A stretch of DNA of 64,000 bases from Breoghania corrubedonensis (GTDB lineage: Bacteria; Pseudomonadota; Alphaproteobacteria; Rhizobiales; Stappiaceae): NCBI RefSeq assembly GCF_003053845.1, contig NZ_QAYG01000001.1, positions 1,432,078 through 1,496,077 of the forward strand, given 5' to 3'. The notes under the pieces were generated by a model. That model searched no databases. It had not been told where the DNA came from and saw only the letters and a program-made list of their open reading frames with translations. Position 1 is the stretch's first letter; each line of letters begins with the position of its first letter. Made by a program: the position numbers and the translations under genes. Positions 9,403-18,397 of this stretch are shown here, piece by piece.

Positions 9403-10371
9403 CTAGCTTGCGAAGCGCTCCGCGCCGCTGCCGTAGTAATTGATATAGCGGCTATTCAGCGAGGCGACCGGCAGGATAATCAGAGCGTCGGTCGTTCCGA
9501 ACTGATGATCGATCACCGCACCGTCGCCGATATGTGCGCCAAGCCGGAGATAGCCCTTGATGAGCGGGGGCATTTCGCGAAGCGCGGCTCGCATATCCAC
9601 CGATTCGGGGGGCAGCCGGTTCATTTCGACATAGCGTTCATCAAGCGCCCGTACACGCCATTCTTCAGGCGCGCGGGCGCAATGATGCAGATACGAAAGC
9701 GGCAGGGCGAGCCTGTCGGGGTCGGTACCCTCGAAGGACGCACACCCGATCATCGCATCGATGCCGTGCATCAAGACATAGGCCCAGATCCCGTGCCACA
9801 GAAGTTCGACCGTCCGCTTGGTGCGATAGGGTTTGAGAACGCAGGAACGGCCGAGCTCGAGAAAATTGAGATCGGGCTTGGCGTCGAGCAATGGCTGGAT
9901 GTCGTATTCGCCGGCGGTATAGAATCCTCCGAAACGTTCGGCCACTGACTGGCGCAGAAGGCGATAGGTGGCAACGATCCTTGGTTTGCGGCGACCGAAT
10001 GGCTTGGCGCGTTCGGCAACATCGTGATCAAGAACCAGAAGATGATCGCAGAACTCGTCGAAGGTATCGGCGTCACGGCCCGAGGCCAGCGTCTGGCCGT
10101 CGGCTATCGCCGACATTTCCTCGTAAAATACATGATAGCGCAGTTCCTGCGCCTTCTTGATCTCGGAAGCCTTGCGCGCGAGGCGCACTTCCAGCGAGCC
10201 GATACGACCGAGCGAAACCGACGCGCCGACGGAACGGCGGGCATCCGGTCCCGTCAACGGCAACGCGAAGCCGTGCCCCGGCAGCCAACCGCCGCTGCGC
10301 GAGGTGTCACGGTTGATCGGCATGAACTTGCGCACCAGTCTGGTGGGCGACAATTTGCTTGGCTGTGTCAT
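9403..10371 (-). CDS. olsB: L-ornithine N-alpha-acyltransferase (ornithine lipid synthesis)
   Basis: OlsB transfers a 3-hydroxyacyl chain from acyl carrier protein to ornithine, the first step of phosphorus-free ornithine membrane lipids. The 322-residue product shows the family run: LEVRLARKASEIKKAQELRY, VFYEEM, DEFCDHLLVLD, RIVATYRLL, FLELGRSCVLKPYR, GCASFEGTDP and, near the end, LIKGYLRLGA and VIDHQFGTTDALIILPV, all typical of this GNAT-like family. The frame opens further upstream (ATG at 10500), but the extra 43 residues look non-conserved. ATG at 10371 has GAGG upstream and gives the usual length. No olsA is adjacent. The hybrid kinase gene lies upstream on the same strand, 388 bp away. 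Confidence 0.88.
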   Translation of the reverse strand: MTQPSKLSPTRLVRKFMPINRDTSRSGGWLPGHGFALPLTGPDARRSVGASVSLGRIGSLEVRLARKASEIKKAQELRYHVFYEEMSAIADGQTLASGRDADTFDEFCDHLLVLDHDVAERAKPFGRRKPRIVATYRLLRQSVAERFGGFYTAGEYDIQPLLDAKPDLNFLELGRSCVLKPYRTKRTVELLWHGIWAYVLMHGIDAMIGCASFEGTDPDRLALPLSYLHHCARAPEEWRVRALDERYVEMNRLPPESVDMRAALREMPPLIKGYLRLGAHIGDGAVIDHQFGTTDALIILPVASLNSRYINYYGSGAERFAS

Positions 10372-10759
10372 GACTATCGGCCTCTGCCCCGCATTGTTGC
10401 CCGTCGCATCGGGTGCGGCTCGGCGCTTCCCCGTTTTTCCGGCCGGCTTAAGCTCCGGCACGTTGGTTGAACGCTGAAGCAGGAGTGTTTGCCAAAGCAA
10501 ATAACTGTCCAGCTTGAACTGTCATAAACCACAGATTTCCGACAATTGGATGACACCGGCACAAGCCCGCAAGCTGGAGCCCGCCTTGACCGACCTGCGT
10601 TGCGGCTCCCTATCGTTAGCCGGCAATATAACGGGTGCAACTGTCCGCGTCACGCAAACGATCGTGATTTGTGGCACTCCGGCAGGAGAGGTTCCGGGCC
10701 CGTGGACCGCAACGGGCTCAGGATACGGCTATCGGACTTGATCTGGTGTAATCCGCCTT
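10372..10759. other. Intergenic region, no gene recognised
   Basis: Spacer between the hybrid kinase gene (ending at 10760, minus) and olsB (start 10371, minus). It should hold the olsB promoter. No convincing small ORF with a ribosome site, no clear terminator and no RNA gene were seen. If the alternative olsB start at 10500 is used, the spacer shrinks to 259 bp. Confidence 0.6.
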
Positions 10760-13123
10760 TCAGGCGATCCCGACAGCTTCGAGAAGATCGGAAAGGGCGT
10801 CCGGATCGAGCGGTTTCGTCAGGAAACCGTCTGCGCCAACGCGCTCCGCCTCGGCGCGGGATTCCGGGGTTATGTCGGCGGTCAGCGCGAAAATGCGCAC
10901 CCTCTCCAGATCGTGAGTGCGTTCGGCCTCGCGGATGCGGCGTATCGCTTCAAGCCCGTCAATGCCCGGCATGTGTAAGTCCATGAAGACGACGGCCAAT
11001 GCCGGTTCCGCCCCCGCATGGGCACGTTCGACAAGGGAAAGTGCGGTTTCCCCGTCCCGGGCGACGACCACCTCATGGCCATGCTTCTTCAAAAGCGCCG
11101 TCGTCAGCAGAAGGTTGATATCATTGTCCTCGGCGACGAGCATGCGGAGAGACTTCCGAGGCGCGCCAAAAACGTCGCGTTCGTCTCGCCAGGCGCTCTC
11201 TTCCGCACCCACCGGCTCACCGGCGATAAGCGCCGCCATCACCTTGACCAGCGAGACACTGCGCACGGGCTTGACCAGATAAGCGTCGAAACCGGCCTGT
11301 CGAAGCCCGGGCAATTGCGCGCGCTCAGCCGGAGTGATCATGATCACCACCGGAGCCGCCGTACCGTGTGACCGAAGCCCCGCGAGCCAGCCGCCGGGAT
11401 CTGAAAGCGATGCATGGTCGGCGAGCAGGACGGCGCAGTCTTTCAAGACCCCGGCCGTCTCTTTCATCGGAGTTTGGGAAAGGGCGGTCACGGCACACCC
11501 AAGATCGCGCAACCGGCGCTTCATCAACGTCGCAGCCATTCCGTCACCATAAAGCAGCCCGATCCGCCGGCCTGAGAAATTCGCCCGGATCGGCGCCGTC
11601 GTCTGCGCACCGACGGTCGCATCGAACGTGAAGGAGAACGTCGCTCCCCGGCCGGGTTCGCTGTCGATGACGATGCGACCGTTCATGGCTTCGACGATGC
11701 GTTGCGAGATTGCCAGGCCGAGCCCGGTACCGCCATGGCGCCGTGCCGTGCCCGGGTCGCCCTGTTCAAATTCGGTAAAGAGGCGGGTGGCCGCCTCACG
11801 CGACAATCCGATGCCCGTATCATGGACGCGCGCGGTGAGGCGGAGCACATCAGGAGCGCGCGGATGATCGCCTGCGGAAATATCGCTCGCCCGCACGATT
11901 TCGATAAGGACACCGCCGCTATCGGTGAACTTGATGCCGTTGCCGGCGAGATTGATAAGCACCTGGCGCAGCCGCGGAGCATCGACTAGCACATCGTCAG
12001 GCACATCGGGGGCGACGTAGCTGGCTATATCGAGCCTCTTTGCCTGGGCACGTGGCGCAAGCAGTTCCACGACACGCTCCGCCAGAAGCTCCAGCCGGGT
12101 GGGAACGGGCCGAAGTTCCAGCCTGCCGGCTTCGATACGCGAGAAATCGAGCACCTCATCGATCAGACCCAGAAGGGCTTCGCCGGAGGTCGCGATCGCA
12201 TCGACATAGCTTGCCTGTTCGGCAGAGAGAGTGGTGTCACGCAGAAGCGTCCCCATGCCAAGAATGCCGTTGAGAGGGGTCCGGATCTCGTGGCTGACGG
12301 TCGCAAGAAAACGCGACTTGGCCTGACTGGCCGACCGCGCCTGGTCGCGTGCCTCCACAAGCGCCTCTTCGGCTCGCCGGCGGGGCGTGATGTCGCGCAA
12401 GATTGTCTGAACAAGAGGGCCGTGGCCACCATCGCGCACAGGCACGTCGAGCCGCGCAAACCAACGTGGCCCGGCTGCGGTTTCCAGAGCCAGATCGGTC
12501 ACCCCGGGCAGGGCCTTGCCCGCTTCATCCGCCGTATCGGGCGCCTGCGACCGCGGAAGGCGGAAGGCCTCGTCGCCGAGCTTCGCGGGATCCACGTCGA
12601 AACAGCGAGCGAACGCCTCGTTCGCATAGACGATGCGGCCTTGCGTATCGCGGCGGATGATGATGTCACCGAGAGCGTTGATGACCGAGCGATGCCGATC
12701 ATCGGACTCGCGCAGTTCCCAAACCAGATCGTCGAGCGCTTCCGCCTGACGTCGCAGTTCCGTCGTTTCCGCGGCATGTGCCGCCTTGTGGCCGCCAATA
12801 TCGACATGCTTCAGGATCGCTACTGCACCCGCTCCGGCGAGAAAGGCAATTGCAAGCCCGGCCAGTGGGGCCGGCGAAGGTTTCTCGAGAAGGAAAACGC
12901 CAAAGGCAATTGTCGCGAGAACGAGAGCCGAAGCGGCGGCAAGAAGCCAATGGCTGAGTTGCGGACGTGCGTCGGCCTGTGCACCCGGCCAGACATCCAG
13001 CCATTCCTGCGGATGTGGTTGCGCCGACGCGGAACGATCGTGCAGCGCGCGAGCGGCTTGCGACGGGGGCGACAGTGGCGCCCCTCCCGAAATGTCATCC
13101 CGCTCCTCGGCCGTCTGCTGCAT
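10760..13123 (-). CDS. Hybrid sensor histidine kinase with two receiver-like domains
   Basis: A 787-residue membrane kinase. Two closely spaced membrane helices (about 59-79 and 86-105) are followed by a PAS domain (about 140-250) and HisKA with the phosphoacceptor His278 in FLATVSHEIRTPLNG. The HATPase domain (about 380-505) has the N box NLAGNGIKF and G boxes DTGIGLS and GGTGLGLAI. A receiver-like domain follows (about 520-640) in which the usual acidic pair is replaced by LLYGDG. A full receiver ends the protein (about 655-787, acceptor Asp715 in FMDLHMPG, Lys in FLTKPL). There is no periplasmic sensor of note and no response regulator gene next door, so output probably goes through phosphotransfer. 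The signal is unknown. Confidence 0.93.
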   Translation of the reverse strand: MQQTAEERDDISGGAPLSPPSQAARALHDRSASAQPHPQEWLDVWPGAQADARPQLSHWLLAAASALVLATIAFGVFLLEKPSPAPLAGLAIAFLAGAGAVAILKHVDIGGHKAAHAAETTELRRQAEALDDLVWELRESDDRHRSVINALGDIIIRRDTQGRIVYANEAFARCFDVDPAKLGDEAFRLPRSQAPDTADEAGKALPGVTDLALETAAGPRWFARLDVPVRDGGHGPLVQTILRDITPRRRAEEALVEARDQARSASQAKSRFLATVSHEIRTPLNGILGMGTLLRDTTLSAEQASYVDAIATSGEALLGLIDEVLDFSRIEAGRLELRPVPTRLELLAERVVELLAPRAQAKRLDIASYVAPDVPDDVLVDAPRLRQVLINLAGNGIKFTDSGGVLIEIVRASDISAGDHPRAPDVLRLTARVHDTGIGLSREAATRLFTEFEQGDPGTARRHGGTGLGLAISQRIVEAMNGRIVIDSEPGRGATFSFTFDATVGAQTTAPIRANFSGRRIGLLYGDGMAATLMKRRLRDLGCAVTALSQTPMKETAGVLKDCAVLLADHASLSDPGGWLAGLRSHGTAAPVVIMITPAERAQLPGLRQAGFDAYLVKPVRSVSLVKVMAALIAGEPVGAEESAWRDERDVFGAPRKSLRMLVAEDNDINLLLTTALLKKHGHEVVVARDGETALSLVERAHAGAEPALAVVFMDLHMPGIDGLEAIRRIREAERTHDLERVRIFALTADITPESRAEAERVGADGFLTKPLDPDALSDLLEAVGIA

Positions 13124-13402
13124 GGCCGCTCATCGTCCCCCATTTGCGCGCTGGCCCGGTTCAAACCACGGGCCCCGCGCTGGCCCTCACCCTCGGGTTG
13201 AGCCGCGTTGCTTTGGACCAATGTGGCGCAAAGGCATTGCCAAAGCCTTGCCACACATCGAGAACGCGCAAGTGATGAGAAGGACGACAGGTTTCACGGC
13301 CCCGCATTGGGGGTCGCGCCGCGATGCCGCGACCGATGTCTCGCTCTTCAATGGATGGAAAGACGCGACATTCCGGCGAGAAACCGACTGGCGGCGGAAA
13401 GA

Positions 13403-14932
13403 TCAGGCGGCGTTCGCCCTGTTGGCGATGGTGCCGCGATAGGCGAGAGCTTCTGCGATATGCGGTCTGCCGACCTCCGGCCGACCGTCGAGATCGGCAA
13501 GCGTGCGGGCGAGCTTGAGAACGCGATGATAGCCTCGCGCGGAAAGTGCCAACGCATCGGCGGCATCGCCGAGCAATGTCATGCCGGCCTCATCAGGTTT
13601 GGCAACCTGCTCTACGAGACGGGCACCCGCCTGCGCGTTGCAACGCGCCGAGACGCCGAGCGTCTGGTAGCGCTCCGCCTGTAGCTGGCGGGCAACGGCC
13701 ACGCGCTGCGCTATCGAGGCGGAACTCTCCGAAATTCCGGGACGGATCAAGTCACGGGCGGTAACGGCGGGCACCTGGATGGTGAGATCTACCCGGTCGA
13801 GAAAGGGACCTGATATCCGGGCCTGGTAGTCGGCCGCGCAGCGTGGCCCCCGGGCACAGGTGTGCCCCGGCTCGCCCGCATGGCCGCACCGGCACGGGTT
13901 CATGGCAGCGATGAGCTGGATGCGTGCCGGATAGGTGACCCGATGGTTCGCACGCGCAATCACCGTCTCGCCGTTTTCGAGCGGCTGGCGCAGACTGTCG
14001 AGAGCTTGTGGGTTAAATTCGGGCAATTCGTCCAGAAAAAGCACACCGTTATGGGCGAGCGAGACTTCCCCCGGCCGCGCCTTGATGCCGCCCCCGACAA
14101 GAGCCGCCATGGAGGCGGAATGATGAGGCGCGCGAAAGGGGCGGCGATCAGAAAGCCGGCCATCGGCCAGTTCGCCGGCAAGCGAGGAGATCATCGAAAC
14201 CTCGAGAAGCTCCTTCGGCGTCAGCGGCGGCAGGATGGAGGGAAGCCTCGCCGCGAGCATCGACTTGCCCGCCCCCGGCGGGCCGACCATCAGAAGATTG
14301 TGTCCACCGGCCGCCGCCACCTCCAGCGCCCGGCGCGCGCTTTCCTGGCCACGCACCTCCGACATGTCCGGCAAACCTTCCACCGGCGGTCGCAAGCCCG
14401 CCCGCGGACGCGCGAGCACTTGCGTACCCTTGAAGTGATTGGCAAGCTGAATGAGGCTTCTGGGTGCCAGAATGTCCATCTCGGAACTCGCCCAGGCGGC
14501 TTCCGAGCCGCAATCTGCCGGGCAGATGAGCCCGCGTTCCAGCGCGTTGGCCCCAATCGCCGCCGGCAGCGCACCTGCCACGGACGCGATTGTCCCGTCG
14601 AGCGCCAGTTCTCCGACGACCACGTAGTCCAGCAGCTTGTCGGCGGGAATGGCACCCATGGCGGCCATCAGGCCGAGCGCGATGGGCAGATCGTAGTGGG
14701 AGCCTTCCTTGGGAAGATCGGCGGGGGCAAGATTGACGGTGATGCGCTTGGCGGGAAGAGACATCCCTGACGCGATGAGCGCGCTCCTGACACGTTCCCT
14801 GCTTTCGGCGACCGCCTTGTCGGCGAGGCCCACGATGTTGAACACCACGGATCCGGGCCCAACCTGAACCTGAACGTCGACAGGAACCGCATCAATCCCC
14901 TGAAAGGCCACCGTAGTGACGCGACTGACCAT
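13403..14932 (-). CDS. comM: YifB/ComM-family Mg-chelatase-like AAA+ ATPase
   Basis: A 509-residue AAA+ protein of the YifB/ComM family. ComM is a hexameric helicase that promotes branch migration during natural transformation, but most bacteria carry the family without known competence. The N-terminal ~170 residues form the Lon-protease-like fold (GSHYDLPIALGLMAAMG, ELALDGTI). The Mg-chelatase ATPase core follows with Walker A GPPGAGKSMLAARLP, Walker B LFLDELPEF and the cysteine cluster CRCGH...CARGPRC. The C-terminal helical domain ends in YRGTIANR. Length is normal. No recombination or competence gene is adjacent. Confidence 0.94.
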   Translation of the reverse strand: MVSRVTTVAFQGIDAVPVDVQVQVGPGSVVFNIVGLADKAVAESRERVRSALIASGMSLPAKRITVNLAPADLPKEGSHYDLPIALGLMAAMGAIPADKLLDYVVVGELALDGTIASVAGALPAAIGANALERGLICPADCGSEAAWASSEMDILAPRSLIQLANHFKGTQVLARPRAGLRPPVEGLPDMSEVRGQESARRALEVAAAGGHNLLMVGPPGAGKSMLAARLPSILPPLTPKELLEVSMISSLAGELADGRLSDRRPFRAPHHSASMAALVGGGIKARPGEVSLAHNGVLFLDELPEFNPQALDSLRQPLENGETVIARANHRVTYPARIQLIAAMNPCRCGHAGEPGHTCARGPRCAADYQARISGPFLDRVDLTIQVPAVTARDLIRPGISESSASIAQRVAVARQLQAERYQTLGVSARCNAQAGARLVEQVAKPDEAGMTLLGDAADALALSARGYHRVLKLARTLADLDGRPEVGRPHIAEALAYRGTIANRANAA

Positions 14933-15051
14933 GGCTGCCCCCGACTTTCCCGCTCCTGACGACCAAGACTAACCTTACGGCAGTCTTTCAGGGGGTTCAA
15001 GAACGTAATGGGAACAGACCAGAGCCGGCCGGCGCGTTCCATCTGGACACG

Positions 15052-15075
15052 AAAATGGCCGGCAGATGCCGGCCA
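15052..15075 (-). terminator. Rho-independent terminator of the small peptide gene
   Basis: GGCCGGC (15057-15063), an AGAT loop and GCCGGCC (15068-15074) form a perfect seven-pair stem. On the minus strand it is followed by ATTTTC. It lies 21 bp past the stop of the 27-residue ORF at 15096-15179, which supports that ORF being a transcribed unit. Confidence 0.8.
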
Positions 15076-15095
15076 AGCCGAGGAGAGTCCTGGGT

Positions 15096-15179
15096 TTAAG
15101 CAACCGCCAGAATAATGACGGCTGCCGTCCCGCCCGTGATCAGAGGCACGAGCAGATAGGGCAAAGTCAGGCGAACCAT
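15096..15179 (-). CDS. 27-residue hydrophobic membrane peptide (hypothetical)
   Basis: A short gene encodes 27 residues beginning MVRLTLPYLLVPL and ending in VIILAVA, followed by TAA. It has one positive charge near the start, then an almost uninterrupted hydrophobic stretch with a Gly-Gly kink, so it should form a single inner-membrane helix with its N-terminus inside. Support comes from an AGGAAAAGG ribosome site just ahead of the ATG at 15179, a strong terminator 21 bp after the stop, and an AT-rich upstream region suited to a promoter. It stands alone between comM and gshB. The family is not recognised. It could be a regulator of a membrane complex, a type I toxin-like peptide or a structural subunit. 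Confidence 0.65.
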   Translation of the reverse strand: MVRLTLPYLLVPLITGGTAAVIILAVA

Positions 15180-15504
15180 GCCTTTTCCTTTCTTATTATT
15201 GGTGTGGGTTGCGGCTTATATAGGAAGGCGCGCCGCATCTTCATGAGATTTTTCGCATTTGATGAAAATTTCTTCAGCGCGCGCCATTGCCTGTTTTCAT
15301 GGCATTCGGGCAGGCTTGCGGAGCCATCGGCGTGCGGTGTTGAACACGGTCACGAAAACCAGACCGCCGGTCGGCCGATATACAACTTGGAAAACAAGAT
15401 CAGAAGCCGCGAATTTGCGGCCACACACGGTGATGGGAGTGCGGTCAAGGTTCCGCACTCCTCCAAACATCAGCCGATCGGCAATATCGGGTAGCCGGAA
15501 CGGG
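15180..15504. other. Intergenic region upstream of the small peptide gene
   Basis: Between the gshB stop (15505, minus) and the 27-residue peptide start (15179, minus). It contains a hairpin at 15436-15461 (GGAGTGCGG / CCGCACTCC) about 45 bp past gshB, without a T-run, which could help end gshB transcription. The AT-richer part at 15180-15290 probably holds the peptide's promoter. No further gene was recognised. Confidence 0.55.
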
Positions 15505-16449
15505 TCAGCCGGCGCACTTGGCCTCGATCGTGTCCCAGACAAGGGCCGCGATGTCCTCCCCCCCGAGCTTGGCCACCGCGCGGATGCCCGTGGGTGCGGT
15601 AACATTGATTTCCGTCAGCCAGCCGTCGATCACATCTATGCCCACGAGCAGCAGCCCGCGTTCGCGAAGCGCGGGCCCCAGGCGGGCACATATCTCGCGC
15701 TCGCGATCGGTGAGATCGGATTCCTTCGGCGCACCGCCGCGCACCATGTTGGACCGAAGGTCACCCTTCGCCGGTACGCGATTGACGGCGCCCGCGAACT
15801 CCCCATCGACGAGCAGGATGCGCTTGTCGCCGTGCTTGATGTTGGGGAGGAACTTCTGGATCACCCAGGGTTCTCGGAAGGTGGCGGCGAAGAAATCGTA
15901 GAGCGAGCCGTAATTGAGATCGTCGTTCGTGATGCGGAAGACCGCCGCGCCGCCGTGGCCGAAAAGCGGCTTCATGACGATTTCGCCGTGCTCGGCACGG
16001 AAGGCGTCGATCTCGCTCCTGTCGCGGGTGATCAGCGTCGGCGGCATGAGATCGGTGAATTCGGTGACGAAGAGCTTTTCCGGCGCATTGCGCACCGAGG
16101 CCGGGTCATTCACTACCAGCGTCTTCGGGTGGATTTTCTCCAGCATATGCGTGGCGGCGATATAGGAGAGATCGAAGGGCGGATCCTGACGCATCAGCAC
16201 GACATCGATATCACCCAGGTCGGTGCGTATGGCCTCGCCCAGTGTGAAATAATCGTCCGGGTCGTCGCGCACTTCGACAGGCTCGAGGCGAGCGGTAACC
16301 GTGTCTGCGTTCATGGCGAGCCGATCGGGCGTGTAGTGATAAAGCGTGTGGCCGCGCTTTTGGGCTTCCAGCATCAGGGCGAACGCGCTGTCGCCCGCCA
16401 TGTTGATCGTGGAAATGTGGTCCATCTGGACAGCGACGCGAAGCGGCAT
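15505..16449 (-). CDS. gshB: Glutathione synthase
   Basis: GshB joins gamma-glutamylcysteine and glycine with ATP to make glutathione in the cytoplasm. The 314-residue ATP-grasp enzyme shows the family's opening ([19 protein letters not shown]), [38 protein letters not shown] and the terminal [19 protein letters not shown]. The frame opens upstream, but ATG at 16449 has GGAG about 10 bp ahead and gives the standard [11 protein letters not shown] start. It lies downstream of the coaBC-dut pair on the same strand, with 170 bp between. gshA is not in the window. Confidence 0.96.
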   Translation of the reverse strand: MPLRVAVQMDHISTINMAGDSAFALMLEAQKRGHTLYHYTPDRLAMNADTVTARLEPVEVRDDPDDYFTLGEAIRTDLGDIDVVLMRQDPPFDLSYIAATHMLEKIHPKTLVVNDPASVRNAPEKLFVTEFTDLMPPTLITRDRSEIDAFRAEHGEIVMKPLFGHGGAAVFRITNDDLNYGSLYDFFAATFREPWVIQKFLPNIKHGDKRILLVDGEFAGAVNRVPAKGDLRSNMVRGGAPKESDLTDREREICARLGPALRERGLLLVGIDVIDGWLTEINVTAPTGIRAVAKLGGEDIAALVWDTIEAKCAG

Positions 16450-16619
16450 GAGACTTGGCTCCGATGAAATCTCGGGTCGCCCAGTAGCGGGCGGCGGCAA
16501 TGGTGATCAGGAACGGATCGGCCGGATCGGGCCGATGAGGCGGGTTTCGCCCTTCATATGTGGCGTCGGCAGCGTTTTGTCCACGCCGCCGGCAGGGACA
16601 TTGGTCACCGCGTGCGGGT

Positions 16620-17075
16620 CTAATGCGTTCCTGTGGAGCCGAATCCGCGACCACCGCGCACCGTCGCACCCAGATCATCGACGGGGATGATCTCCGCACG
16701 CGAAACCGGAGCCACGACAAGCTGGGCGATACGCGCGCCGCGCATGACCTCGAAAGCCTCCTGGCCGAGGTTGACAAGGATCACCTTGATCTCGCCACGA
16801 TAGTCGGCGTCGATCGTACCCGGCGTATTGAGGACCGTCACCCCGTGTTTCGCCGCCAGGCCCGAGCGCGGACGGACCTGCGCTTCGAACCCGGGCGGCA
16901 GGGCAATTGCGACACCCGTGGGAACAAGAGCGCGCGCACCCGGCTCCAGCCGCACCGCTTCTCCATCTTCCACAGCGGCCATGAGGTCCACGCCTGCAGC
17001 CTCTTCGCTCTGATAGGCCGGCACCGGCAAACCAACACCATGCGCCAGAATGCGCAGCTTTACGGGAACGCTCAT
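16620..17075 (-). CDS. dut: Deoxyuridine 5'-triphosphate nucleotidohydrolase
   Basis: dUTPase hydrolyses dUTP to dUMP, keeping uracil out of DNA and supplying dTMP synthesis. The 151-residue trimeric-type enzyme carries the five motifs: [44 protein letters not shown] and the C-terminal arm [10 protein letters not shown] strong GGAGGATGA ribosome site precedes the ATG, and its start overlaps the coaBC stop by 4 bp (ATGA), so the two are translationally coupled. coaBC-dut adjacency is widely conserved in proteobacteria. Confidence 0.97.
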   Translation of the reverse strand: MSVPVKLRILAHGVGLPVPAYQSEEAAGVDLMAAVEDGEAVRLEPGARALVPTGVAIALPPGFEAQVRPRSGLAAKHGVTVLNTPGTIDADYRGEIKVILVNLGQEAFEVMRGARIAQLVVAPVSRAEIIPVDDLGATVRGGRGFGSTGTH

Positions 17076-18313
17076 TCATCCTCCGGTTCGAAATGTGCCG
17101 CGATCCGGGCAACAAGCCGGTCTGCCACCTGTCGCTTGTCGAGCCGTGGCCAGGCCTCTACACCGTCACGCGACAGTATCTGGATCTCGTTGGCATCGCC
17201 GCCCATGATGCCCGTTCCGTACGCAGGCGTGGAGACGTCGTTGGCGAGAATCCAGTCCGCGCCCTTGCGTTCCAGCTTGGCTTTGGCGTTGGCAAGAAGA
17301 TCCGCCGTTTCCGCAGCAAAACCGATGACGAGGGCGGGACGTCCCTCGCCACGATGGCCGATTCCGGCCAGGATATCCGGGTTTTCGGTGAACTCCATCA
17401 CCGGCGGACGACCGGAGCCGTCTTTCTTGATCTTCTGTGCAGCCGCGCCCTTGACCCGCCAGTCGGCAACCGCTGCGGCCAGGATGGCGATATCGGCCGG
17501 CAACGCCTTGTCTACCGCCTCCTGCATCTGGCAGGCGGTCTCGACATGGACAACCGTCACGCCGGCCGGATCGGGCAGGGAGACAGGGCCGGAGACGAGC
17601 ACCACGTCCGCGCCAGCCGCGGCGGCGGCAGCGGCGATTGCGTGGCCCTGCTTGCCGGACGAGCGGTTGGCGATGTAGCGCACCGGATCGATAGGCTCAT
17701 GCGTCGGCCCGGAAGTGATGACGACACGCCGGCCTTCGAGCAAACGGGCCTTTCCGCCATTGGAGACGTTTTCAAAATGCGTCTCGGCGGCTGCGGCGAT
17801 GTCCAGCGGCTCGGCCATGCGGCCAACACCGGCCTCGCCCGATTCCGCCATCTCGCCGGCCATCGGCCCGACGAACGCTACGCCATCGGCTGCAAGCTGC
17901 GCGACGTTGCGCCGGGTCGCGGGATTAGCCCACATGGCGGAATTCATGGAGGGGGCGACAAGGATCGGGATCTTGCATGCAAGCAGCGTGGCGCTGGCGA
18001 GATCGTTGGCCAACCCATGCGCCATCTTGGCCATGAGGTCGGCAGTGGCCGGAGCAACGACCACCAGATCGGCCTCGCGTGATAGCCGGATATGGCCGAT
18101 ATCATGCTCCGCAGCGCGGTCGAGAAGTTCGGTAAAGACCTGCTCGCCAGTGATCGCACCGAAGGCAAGCGGGGTGACGAAGTGTTGTGCGGCCGGCGTC
18201 ATCACGGCCCGCACATGCGCACCGCGTTCCTTCAGCCGACGAACAAGATCAAGTGCCTTGTAGGCGGCGATGCCGCCCGAGACGATCAGCAGAATGCGTT
18301 TGTCATGCAACAT
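17072..18313 (-). CDS. coaBC: Bifunctional phosphopantothenoylcysteine decarboxylase / phosphopantothenate-cysteine ligase
   Basis: CoaBC carries out two coenzyme A steps: CTP-dependent joining of cysteine to phosphopantothenate, then FMN-dependent decarboxylation. The N-terminal CoaC flavoprotein half shows [16 protein letters not shown], the conserved PSMNSAMW loop and GPMAGEMA. The C-terminal CoaB half starts near [18 protein letters not shown], followed by NRSSGKQG, and ends with FAAETADL and NDVSTP.YGT. The product is 413 residues, a normal length. ATG at 18313 is used rather than the TTG one codon earlier. It overlaps dut. CoaE, the last CoA enzyme, is also in the window at 50660-51250. 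Confidence 0.97.
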   Translation of the reverse strand: MLHDKRILLIVSGGIAAYKALDLVRRLKERGAHVRAVMTPAAQHFVTPLAFGAITGEQVFTELLDRAAEHDIGHIRLSREADLVVVAPATADLMAKMAHGLANDLASATLLACKIPILVAPSMNSAMWANPATRRNVAQLAADGVAFVGPMAGEMAESGEAGVGRMAEPLDIAAAAETHFENVSNGGKARLLEGRRVVITSGPTHEPIDPVRYIANRSSGKQGHAIAAAAAAAGADVVLVSGPVSLPDPAGVTVVHVETACQMQEAVDKALPADIAILAAAVADWRVKGAAAQKIKKDGSGRPPVMEFTENPDILAGIGHRGEGRPALVIGFAAETADLLANAKAKLERKGADWILANDVSTPAYGTGIMGGDANEIQILSRDGVEAWPRLDKRQVADRLVARIAAHFEPEDE

Positions 18314-18397
18314 CAAGCAGTCCCCGCGGCGAACGCCGTCGCCGAATGCCCAATCCCGCCAAGCCCCGGAATGGGCGGCGGGACGAGATGATCCGCA

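Noticed and set aside
15052-15179. Type I toxin-antitoxin reading of the 27-residue peptide
   Set aside because: No antisense RNA promoter could be recognised and the peptide is a single copy. Kept only as an unknown membrane peptide.
16450-16619. 33-codon frame (GTG start) between dut and gshB
   Set aside because: No ribosome site and no conserved appearance; probably chance.
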